Source: Symsagittifera roscoffensis (lineage: Eukaryota; Xenacoelomorpha; Acoela; Convolutidae). Taken from it: DNA of 64,000 bases. The stretch covers positions 65,819,277 through 65,883,276 of the forward strand of contig NC_087066.1 of the NCBI RefSeq assembly GCF_963678635.1, read 5' to 3'. The position numbers and the translations under genes are program-made. The notes under the pieces are model-generated. The model saw only the letters and a list, made by a program, of their open reading frames with translations, was not told where the DNA came from and did no database searches. How positions within the stretch are numbered: position 1 is the stretch's first letter; each line of letters begins with the position of its first letter. Below, piece by piece: positions 35,036 to 45,100 of this stretch.

Positions 35036-35769
35036 AATCATATGTTCAGTTTTGTTATAGGTCATGCTATCAAATGATCCTCTGATTCTGATAGACAAAT
35101 TAATAACATGACAAAAAATCTATGCTCCGATTTCGTAACGCTTGCTCGCAGTCACTGAGCATTTTCGCTCAGTATGCTTTTTCTTGTCCAGACAATCAGC
35201 GACTCCCGAAATAATCGTTTTTTTTTCTAACAGAATTGAATTGAAAGCAGAAAACATTTCACCCGCAAACATTTTATCGGGTCTGAACTTTGCTCTTTTG
35301 CACCAGTTAGCATGGTTTGAAATTTAGACTAACAAATTAATACGCCCTCATCTTTCACGTTTTCTACTCAAACGATACGGCGGAGTCACTATTGGTGCAA
35401 GCAATAATAAACGCCTTACTTATTTAAGTTACTTAATTTGTAGTTCACGTTGCAGGTAGCAGAAAAGAGACTTCAAGAGAAAGATAAGCATGAAAGGCAG
35501 CCCGAATATTCAGGGCTTTGTCAAATATTGATCGACCGGTATTGCAATCATTTGGTGCTAACTGCGATTCTCAGGAAACTTTTTTTGCAAATAATTGGTC
35601 ATGCTTAGATCTAAGTTTAATCTCAATTTTCACTACTAACTTGTTCAATTTAATTCAAAAAACAAATGAACAGAAAAACGCATGGAATCAGAGTCTTCCT
35701 TACGTTAGGATGGTACTTGACGAAACAACTATGCCCAATAAACTGTCTTGAAACACTAGCGACTTCTGA

Positions 35770-36470
35770 TAATAACCAACTAGCGTTTAACGCACCTCTG
35801 GTGCTTTGAATTTTTGAGACAGCTCATGAAATACCGCATATATTGGAAACAATATCTGCAAACTTTCAGTGTACTCTGACTGCACCCAATTACAGGGTTG
35901 GTAATTTCAAACTTTTTAATTCCAATTTTGAAAAACCATAAAAGCGCCATCTTGAAAACTTAATATGCCTGTGGAGAAATTTGGAGCCCAGATTTGCAAT
36001 CACTGAGAGCCCCTGATAGCACCCTACTATACGGTTGGGAATTTCAAATTTCGTGAATTTTTCTAAACTTAAGATTCCCGACAAAAATTGAATAAATCAT
36101 AAAAAATACTTCTTATCTCGGAAACTAAAAGGATTTGAGCATTCAGGTTAGAGGCAAGAATTGAGAAACCTGGGTATACGCTGAAAATAAGGTAGTGTCT
36201 TCAACAAGTTGGTAGTTTCAAATTTTGCGAACTTCTTTGTAGATAATTTCATGGAGAAATTTTGAAAAAAAAAAATCAAAACAACGTCACATCTAAGAGA
36301 AACTCGAAGTCTCCTCCCATACGCTTGTAAACTTATCTTGAACCACCACGCTCTGATCAACACGCTTTTACATACCTCACAAGCTTTTAAATGCTCCCTT
36401 CCCTCACAGCCTGCAAAAATTTCAAAGAATTTCCTCATTAAGTAACGCATTAATGAGACTAAAAAGCTTG
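35770..36470. repeat. diverged satellite-family units
   Basis: About four units follow the same order as the 29-31 kb array (ATTTGAGC near 36128; GGAGCCCAGATTTGCAA; GCACCCTACTATACGGTTGG), with much more divergence. They lie between the SLC17 and ANKLE2-like genes. Confidence 0.65.
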
Positions 36471-36717
36471 CCTCAATTCAATTCAAAGTGATTTCTGAGC
36501 CGGATTTATGCTGCATACGCGATGCTTTAATAGAAAACTGTTAAAAAAGAGCAAGATAAGTCCAATTTGACAATTTTCAAACGCGCATAGCTTTGCAAAA
36601 ATGATCATAGGTGAAACTTCTGTCCAACTTCAAGCTAAGGAAGCCATATCCATCAATTCTATTTTAAAACTATAATAGGCTATTTTAAAATACCAGACAC
36701 TCCAATAAAGCAGCTTT

Positions 36718-36851
36718 TAATGGATCATGTTAACTGTTTTCCCCCTATGGTACCTTGTAAGGAATCCAAACCGGTTAACAATTTCATCCAAACCGGTTAA
36801 CAATTTCCCCCTATTGCAATAGGGGGGGATAGTTAACATGATCCCCTTTAA
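36718..36851. mobile_element. small palindromic element (MITE-like) with inverted ends
   Basis: The ends are inverted: ATCATGTTAACT near 36724 pairs with AGTTAACATGAT near 36831, both continuing into C-run/G-run arms. Inside are two direct copies of ATCCAAACCGGTTAACAATT and a perfect 20-base palindrome at 36807-36826. It begins about 120 bases beyond the ANKLE2-like stop codon, so it may lie in that gene's 3' untranslated region. Confidence 0.6.
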
Positions 36852-36969
36852 GTGATACCACTCCTACAAACTTTCTTGGAATCGTAGAAAAAAAAAGAAA
36901 CCTTTTCTGGAAAAAGAATCGAGATCAATCGCTCAAAAAAAAAGTTTTTAAAATCTAATCTAGTTAATT

Positions 36970-38567
36970 TTAGTTCAAATATAAACAAAAAGGGTCAAAT
37001 TCAAAATCACTCAAACTCGCAAATACATTGAATTTCTCGTGAACACAATATTTACAGGTTTTGCAATTCAAGCTAGTTTTTGTGCTTTTATCGGCAAGGA
37101 TATCGGATGAAGCGCTCTTCAGTTTTTGACACCAGGATGACAATAAAGGGTAACTTTCTGTTTGAGTGGGATCGTGTTCACTCACATATTCGAAATACTG
37201 ACTGATAAGGTAGTTATTCAACACTGACAGCAGCTCCGAGTGTTGCCAGAACTCTGTAGGCTCACAATTGCAGAATGAAATGAATGGAGTATCAATCGCA
37301 TCGACGAAATTGGCCACAGGCGAAGCAGGAGGTGTCTTGAAATCATCGTTTGAATCATCAAGCTCATTCCAAGTTCTAAACTTCGTATCCAAACTACTAA
37401 GGTCATCGTGGCAAGTATCCGAAAGGATACTCGCACAACTTCCATTCACACTCGGCATCATGCTGTCGTTTAGGTTAAAACTCTGATTGAAACTCGAATC
37501 AATATTCAAATTAGCAAAACTGGCCGTCAATGAGCCTAATGAGGAATCAGCAGCAGAACAATTCAATTCTTCAAATTTAGAATGCAGCTTGGAAAACGAG
37601 AGTTCAAGCTGTTGTGAGATAGAAGTATTAAAGAATTTCTTGTTTTCGCTGTGTAAAAACAACTCGCATTGTTGAATCAAATTCACTAAATTATCAGAAA
37701 CGTTGAGAAATTTATCCGAGGCCAAAAACTTTTCTTTTAGACGAACTTTAGCATCGCGACAAATTTCGAACCTCATTTTTCTGTAGCTCAAAAACTTCGA
37801 CATTTTTGATACATAGTTGACAATTATGGAGCGTTTCCTTTTCTGTAGGTCGGTCATTATAGCTTTGCATTTGGCTTCAGTCGCAGGTCCGATATAGGCT
37901 TCTAGCTCAAAATCAGTTTCAAAATCGATCAAACCGTTTCTCTTTTGCCTCACCGAATCATTGTGACTTTTAGCTTTTTCATCAAAATCGGGACTAAGCA
38001 ATTTGAATTTAAACATGGACAAATCACTTGCTGAAACATAACATCCAACGTAACAAGGTCCAGCATCTATATTGAACTTCGGAATAAATCCAGTGCACCT
38101 TAGACCGCAGACTTGACTGGGCTTCAATCCGTTAATGTTTTGTGGATTCCTAGACGTTCTAGGATGAGATGATATCAATTCCAGCATATCTTGGAAGCCA
38201 AACTTGGCTGCAAAATGAAGGGCAGTTTCTCCGCAATGCTTATCCGGAGTATTCAAATACAGGTCTAGCATATAATTCATTCTGTTCAGTCGCGAGCTGT
38301 CTATGTCGTTGGGGTATAGCAGCTCCCAGAAGGCAGAACTCGATATGACATTGATGAGATTGTGTGCAACCATTTTTCGGTTTTTCTGTGCACACATATG
38401 CATGGCATTGTACCTTGCTCCGTCATGTAGAATTGTGCATGTGTCGCTTGAGGTCACCAAGTAGAGCGGGTTCCCCAAAACAAGAGCGCCAAATGTTTTC
38501 ACATCATCTAAATAAAACGGATCAATCTTCATCACTATCAAATTAGCATCTCGAAGGCTATTTTGTT
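36970..38567 (-). CDS. ANKLE2: ANKLE2-like protein, 3' terminal exon
   Basis: This large exon encodes about 531 residues and ends in TAA. Near its start it has ARYNAMHMCAQKN, YMLDLYLNTPDKHCGETALH and FAAKFGFQDMLELISSH, the two-ankyrin core of ANKLE2 in the right order and spacing. Further on, AYIGPATEAKCKAIM matches the conserved GP-x-x-x-x-KA region after the ankyrins. ANKLE2 is an endoplasmic-reticulum/inner-nuclear-membrane protein that controls barrier-to-autointegration factor phosphorylation (through VRK1 and PP2A) during nuclear-envelope reassembly. The C-terminal half is Ser/Asp-rich, with FKTPPASPV as a possible proline-directed phosphorylation site and a Cys cluster CKTCKYC near the end; I recognise no homology there. 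The acceptor CAGAG|AACAA is chosen because it fits the upstream donor phase; CAG|AGAAC two bases earlier would not. Confidence 0.82.
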
Positions 38568-38829
38568 CTCTGAAAATCGGTTTCAGCTGAAAAACACTAA
38601 TAGCTCCGCAGAACTTTTGCATGTGCCACTTAGAGAACTAATCCAAAAAGAAGCTTCCGATATTTTGGAATGAAGCCATTTCAAGATTTACCAATAATTG
38701 CTATTTCGTTGGGTTACCGATGAGCAAACAAAACGAAAACTTTTTACAATTCCCCCATTTAAAGCGCCGCTCCCCTGACTTCGATACAAATTATAAAAAC
38801 TTTCAGATCAATGCTGCTTGAAAACTAAC

Positions 38830-39209
38830 CTAAAAGTATTGCTTTTTTGAGCGCAATAAACTCATACGGCTTCGGAGTGTGGAACAAAGACTTCTCCTTG
38901 TTCACATCGGTAGTCGCTTTTGAATCCCCTGGAACCAAAAAAGCTTCACGAAGTTCCAACTCTGACTTTAAATCTCCATTCGGAGACAGAAACTTTGCCA
39001 CGCATAGACTCAAGAAACTTTTAGCTTCAACCGCGTTAGCCACACTTCTGAATCGACTGACTTTGATTGACTTGCACACTTGAAGCAATTTCAGTGCATC
39101 TTGCTGCCTTTCAATCAGGAATCCGTTCTCGACCACTTCATTCTTGGTGTCTGTTAGACTGGATATGAAACTGGCGATTGCGACTGCCAAGTCAGTGCTC
39201 ACAGCACAC
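38830..39209 (-). CDS. ANKLE2: ANKLE2-like protein, penultimate exon
   Basis: Bounded by TTCCCAG|GTGTGC and CTTTTAG|GTTAGT, it encodes about 126 residues. The segment DALKLLQVCKSIKVSRFRSV, with EAKSFLSLCVAKFLSP, matches the small domain before the ankyrins in ANKLE2 (the K-x-x-RFK...EAEKF pattern, similar to an RNase H1 N-terminal/caulimovirus-type fold). PKPYEFIALKKAILL corresponds to the helix leading into the first ankyrin. It joins the next exon in phase after a 262-base intron. The LEM-like and membrane segment expected upstream was not found; those exons must lie to the right, or be too diverged to see. Confidence 0.78.
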
Positions 39210-41957
39210 CTGGGAATGAACACCACAAACATTCGGAATCAAAGCTTCGGTGTCTACTGCCAACACATTTTAGCATCTGAAAGAAAACTAACCTGAAAAA
39301 CGCCAATGTATAAGAAATCAATCTATAACTAAACAAAATCGAGTAAAACCTGTTTAAGGAACTTTGAGGTGATACAGCATGCCTAACCTGTCTTTCAAAA
39401 ATAAACATGAAAATGTCTTTTACGAATTTCAATTATTCTCTACGACAATTTCTTTAGACTTTTAGACTTACAGGAAAAAGTTTTCGCATAATTTTAATGC
39501 AAAATACTGAACATGACTTCATATTGTTTTTTAAAAAAACAGTCGAGAAATATCCACCAGCATTAACCAAAGGGGGACGAGCGTGGAAGTTGATAAGGTT
39601 CAGATTTGTAAGAAAAGTTGTTTATGAGAAAGTCTAAATCACGATTACCAGTGAATTGTGAGTTGTGCATTACATGAAAACGTAACAAAACGTAACAAAC
39701 TTACATTTTCCATACATACTACTTCTATTTGCGAATTGCTTTGCTTGTGTAAATCAATGGAATAAAATTATTCAAAAAAAGCAAAAAATCATATCTTGAA
39801 AGTTATACAGATTGGGAAACTCATAAAGTCAATCCCAATTCACAGCCCAGATATTTCTAATAACAAGATGCTATATTGAAAGTGAAAAAATTGCGTAATT
39901 CGGCAAAACAAGTTACGTCAATCTACTGACGATTTTCGGAACACGTAGCATAGCCTTCTTAGTGGCTCGAGGAGAGCTCGGAGAATCAATTTAGTGGACC
40001 TCGGATCCCAAGCAAAATAATCGCGCAATCTTTATCCAATAGATGCTACATCCTCTCTTGAGTCTCAGATTACGTTCAAACTAAGTTCAAAAGACAATGC
40101 AGATAGTTGAATTAAACATGTTTTGTTCCCTGTTGATGATAGTTTTATGACCGTTTTGGTTTTAAATCACAGTTAATATATTTCAGCCTCAGTATTGTTT
40201 ATTAATCAGTTATTTATTCATTTTCCACAAATCATAATCAAGTTTAGTCTCTCATTGTTTAAATGATAAACGGATTGGTCAATGGTGATAGCAAATCGAA
40301 TTTGAATAGCCGTATCGAATAGGTAAGTGGTTAATAGCCCATGTTCAGGATTGTGAAACTGAATTAATCAACTCTCAACTTCAGATAGACTTTGAAATCG
40401 TACTTTCACCGTCTTCAATTTTGGTAAATTCTGTTTTCAGGTCATTTTGCTTGAATCAGAAGGTTAACGAAAGCAGTTTCATCTTCTTAAATTTTGACAT
40501 ATATTGCTAGAAAAGAACCAAAATATTTCAATTAAACAAGTTATGCGAAAGGCTTGACAATTGATTCTTAAAAATTGATCTTGGTTTTCAACACAACAAT
40601 TAAACCGTTCAATCATCTAATATTTGATACAGAGGCGAAGCTGAGCTTCGCATCAATTGCGATACAAAAAAAACCGTAACAAAAAAAAACGAAAAATGTC
40701 AAAAAACTAAATCTATCAAAATTAAATAGGCCAGTTTTAAAACAAACACATGCCAAGACTTTAGAATGAGAAATTAGAATCGGAACAAAGTTGATCAAGC
40801 GGTAACAACGCCGAAAATACCTTGCAGAAACCTTTTAGACAAAAAAATCAACAAGACTTAAGACACAAAAAGTTATCAAGTCCCATCCACCCTCAAACAC
40901 ACACATACACACACAAAACTTTATTTTTTCGTCAAATGCAACAAAATGAGGTCTCTAAAGTGATTTAATATAGGCCGAAACCTATAATGCCGAAAAAACC
41001 TATAAAAAAACGGAAAAAATCAAAAAAAAATATTATGACAAATTAAAAGTTATTGAGTCCCCCTCACCCTAAAAGACACACAGACGCACAACAAACTGTT
41101 CTTGCTAGTCGAAAGATGCAATATGAGGCCATTAAGCCAATTTTATATCGGCCGAAACCTACCAAGCGGAATAAAAAGTAAAAACAAAAAAATTGTTGTC
41201 ATGATAAACTAAATTATATTAAGAATTTTCGCATTCTGTGCGATCCAAAGGAGAGCATTAAAATTATATTTACCTCGAAATTACTCAAAAACAGGTCAAT
41301 AAGCCGATAACATATAAGCCGAAATCATTTGGGCAGAATAAACTTTCAAGCGAAAAAAGCAAAAAGAAAAAGAAAATGTCAAGGTTAGTAAAACTAAAAA
41401 TATCAGAAAAAAATCTGAAGACTAAAAGCAAATACTATGCAACTTGCGTACATAGAAAAACAATTCTACGATGTGGCAACTAAGCCAACAAAACATAAGC
41501 GACAATCTTTTTTTGAAACGAAATACTTTCTGGTTGAAAAAAAACAGGTCCTATCGGATTCGAACCCAACATCTTTGCCGTCCCAGGCGTATTCGTTACC
41601 TCCAGACCAACTGTGCCAGAGACGCAGAGTAATTTGAATTTATCATAAACTGAACCTAAATTTATCATTTGCAACTTTGACTATTCTGTGAACAAAGTTA
41701 TTAATGGGAAAAAAGTCTAGTACCAGATTGCAATTCCCCTGCTTATCGCAAGAGTAATAAGTGTTTTACTGCCAAACCACAGCTCTAAAATAAACATTCT
41801 TTTTGATTGTAAGAATCTATAATTTTCCGAGGAACTGTAAAATTTTGAAAAGAATTGATTCATTATTTAATCTGCAATCAGCGTATGATTTAAGATGCTA
41901 TCTCGGAAACGATAACTCAATAAAGTGCGAGTGATAACTGGTATAGCAGCACAGTAT
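39210..41957. other. intron or spacer between the ANKLE2-like and protease genes
   Basis: N-terminal ANKLE2-like exons should be here or further right, and I could not identify any. From 40620 onward the region is a composite tRNA-headed repeat. The part 39240-40600 is AT-rich with no recognisable feature. Confidence 0.45.
40620..41640 (-). repeat. composite tRNA-headed SINE with internal repeats of roughly 170 bp
   Basis: The left end has GAGGCGAAGCTGAGCTTCGC (40628). The body contains about three related units carrying AAAAGTTAT(C/T)(A/G)AGTCCC, a CA-rich run, ATGAGG(T/C)C, and GGCCGAAACCTA, near 40870, 41045 and 41250. On the minus strand the right end reads GGCACAGTTGGTCTGGAGGT to GTTGGGTTCGAATCCGA (41610-41545), a tRNA-type promoter. 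A short (CA)n run lies at about 40897-40918. Confidence 0.6.
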
Positions 41958-42154
41958 CTAGAAAACGGTTTTAATCATAGAAAGCAGAAACACAAGGACC
42001 ATCTGCGCATTCAGGGCTACAGCGAAAGATCTATTTTCACTCAGTATGAACTCTGAAACACTTGGGTAGCCAATTTTCACGTATTTTCCAGGTGTTGTTC
42101 CACAATTCGGGGGGCCTGGGCCCATGGATACCACTCCACATAAGTACTTCTCCC
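41958..42154 (-). CDS. serine protease exon: C-terminal strand and hydrophobic tail
   Basis: The acceptor TTTCAAG|GGGAGAAG joins in phase, giving EKYLCGVVSMGPGPPNCGTT and then PGKYVKIG. The usual SWG reads SMG. After the C-terminal helix region, the last about 23 residues (FAVALNAQMVLVFLLSMIK plus three) are hydrophobic and end at TAG, which suggests a membrane or GPI-type anchor. Confidence 0.9.
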
Positions 42155-45100
42155 CTTGAAAAAAAAACATTTTAAAATCTGTTTTAAATTTTTCTTTTTT
42201 GTAATACAAGTAGTCTTTGAAATTTTCGAGCAATTTATGATTGACACTTTTTGATCAAAGTAACCCAAGAAAACTGGAAAAAAAAAGAAAAGTTTTATTT
42301 AGTGGGAAACCTGAAAATTAAATTCCACTTTCGAAACTAGAAGTCGATCACATTTTTGGAGACCTTTAAACTTGCTGTTCGATAGTGGAGTTTTCCTTTC
42401 TTTTAACACAACAAATAAACTGAACTTCAAAGCTAAACCAAACCGCGAAAAAGTAAATTTGAGCCTGAACAAGTTTTATGACTTTTCCTAAAAAAATAAT
42501 CACGACTTGTATAAAAGTCTCAACTACGTTCCTAAAGTCGTAAAAACTGGATCAATAGGTCTAGCAAACATTACTCGATTGCGTTATTTGCTTAAATTAT
42601 ACTGAAGCTCAAAAGTTTCAAACCAGTTTTTCTCAACACAGGGAAAACATTTAAAAAAGTTTTTTCTTGTCGTTCCAATCAAAAAGGGGCTATAATATGA
42701 TATATCACTCGACCCATACCACTGGTTAATTGGGGTACCTGATTTTGCGTGGAAAAACATAGCCAACATGCAAGAAATGCAAGTAAACATTAAAAAAATG
42801 ACTTTTTTTTGATATCTCAACTTTCAAACTTCCCAGAAAAAAAGGTAGATGGTCTTTAAGCTCTTTAAATTTTAAGAAAAATTTATTGTTGATCGTTTTT
42901 TGATAAAAAAAATTGCCCCAATTCTAGAAAATTGGCCCATAGGAAAAATTTTCATTTCACTGGCAAATCTGATAACTACATTCCACTTTCGAATGAAGAA
43001 GTCGATCATGTTTTCCGTGACATATACACTTTCGCTTTTCCATAGTGGAGTTTGCCTTCCTTTTAACAAAGGGAACAAATTGAACTTCGAAAAAAAAATC
43101 GAAATTCAAATCGCAAAAAAAAGAAAAGTTGAGTCGACTCTTGAACATGTGGACACATTTATTTATATAATAAAAGATTATATAAATATGAAGCAACCAT
43201 AACGTATTTTTTGAAAGAGGCAGCGCTGATACAGTCAATATTGGTTGCAGTAGATAGAAGTCGGATTTCCAGATGGAAACTTTTTGCCAAGTTTGATAAT
43301 TTTTAATAGTGCGAAGATTGACAACTTTGTATATTCGAAGCGTTTTTTTTTTCAAGATTTTTATCAACCTCTTGGATCAAAATTAATAATATCCTGTGTA
43401 ATAAGTAGATCTGGTATAAGAGTATTAAAGAACTATATTCTAAAAACCTATGGAACAACAGCGACATTTAATCGAAACTCAACTGCAAAAATTAAAAAAA
43501 ATGACTTAATGAAATCCATAAAGCCGACCAAAAATCTATTGTAAATTTCGCTCTGGATTCATTAGTAATGCATTACGAACCAATTTAAGATTTAACACAG
43601 AGGCGAAGTTGCACTTCGCATACACAAGCAAAAATATGACCGATAATGCTACTGGGGAAAACGGAAAGAGTAAAACTTTGAGTCTACAAAATTTATGGGA
43701 CGCACGCCAATTATGAGTCTTAATAATTGCTAAGCGACGCAAGCCAATTATGATGCATTAGCAGTACCAGTCAATTTGAAAAAAAAGAAATTTACCAACA
43801 AGCCTCAATTATAGAGCGGACGCATTTTAACTAGTATACGAAAAACTTCATTAAAAACATCCGACCTTGCCCAGGTTCGAACCCTCTGATTTTGTTGTTG
43901 GTCTCCTTCCCTACCTCTTCGCTACAGATCCATGATACCTTGACTTTTAAGTGATAATTGTAATATAATAGTCTGCGTTAATATCCTTAGCATTGGCTGT
44001 ACTTAATAGCTGGTTATTGATCAAAATGAACTCTTTCAAAATCAGTCAAGCTTTGCTTGTGTACAAAATGAACTGTAATATTTGCGATATTTGTAAAAAG
44101 ACTTAAATTAAAGGTATGACCAATTTCAGTCACCCTGTAAACAAAGTATAGTTAATAGTTGCAATACCTTTGCTAGTCGCAAGGGTAGAAAAAATAATCT
44201 GCGGAAACAAAAATGCGAATCTGAACATGTTAAAAACGTCTTTGCAAAACAGCATCGATTGAAAAAAAAATTGAAAAAAAGATATGAACACGGTTTATCT
44301 AAGTGTCTTCGCTGCGTTGATTGACAACTTAACACATGCACACACCATTACTGGATGTGCACTCCACGCCAGATCCCGAGTCTCCGACACAGGAATCTCG
44401 TATAGTGCCACTAGAAGACCCGTAAGCACAAAACTCGTAATCCCTAGCTCTGCAGGTCTTGGGTTCTTGCCATGAGATCTCGGCAAACTAAACACGGCAA
44501 CAGAGTTTCGTAGTTACATTTCTCTTCTCCTTTTTCAACTGACGAACTTATCAATACATCTAAATTAAGCAGAACTATCGGAATATATTGAAACTTTTAA
44601 GAAGGTTTTGAAGTGCACGATTCAATGAAAAAAGTCAATGAACACAAATAAAAGGATAAAAAATACCGAGTTATTTTATGAACAATTATATACCAAATTT
44701 CGAATTTCAAAGAGAAAAATAGATGCCCTCAAAGCTCTTCGAATTGCTAAAACAATTTGTGATTGGCACTTTTTCGATAAAATTGACCCAGTTTCAGAAA
44801 ACTGAATCAATAGATAAATTTTTTATTTCATAGGAAAATCTGAAAATAAAATTCCACTAGTTTTCATGACGTTTCTCATGACATTTACCTTATTTCTGTT
44901 CGATAAGGGAGTTTGCCTTCGTTTCAATAAAGGAAATGAACTTCAGAAAATCAAACCACAAAAACTCAAAATTGAGCCTGAATAAATTTGAGACTCAATC
45001 TTAAAATTTGATCTTGAACAAATTTGAGCCTGAACAAACGTTCATCAATTCTTAGCTTGGATAGATCTCGTCATGCACAAAACTTCCAGAACAGCTAATA

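Larger units (their letters stand above)
31860..36969. other. intergenic region between SLC17 start and ANKLE2-like stop
   Basis: This spacer should hold the SLC17 promoter close to 31860, but I see no clear TATA or initiator element. It contains SINE-like elements, satellite-family units and a palindromic miniature element, listed separately. No conserved protein is visible. Confidence 0.5.

Noticed and set aside
37268-37675. Plus-strand open frames over the ANKLE2-like exon
   Set aside because: Shadows of the long minus-strand exon, with no similarity of their own.
39930-40000. ANKLE2 N-terminal exon with DSPSSPRATKKAMLRV
   Set aside because: An in-frame stop lies just upstream with no acceptor between, and the LEM-like motif is absent.
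44295-44495. Longest minus-strand frame at the protease Ser exon taken as coding
   Set aside because: A different frame there encodes DSCVGDSGSG with matching splice phases, so the longest frame is not the coding one.
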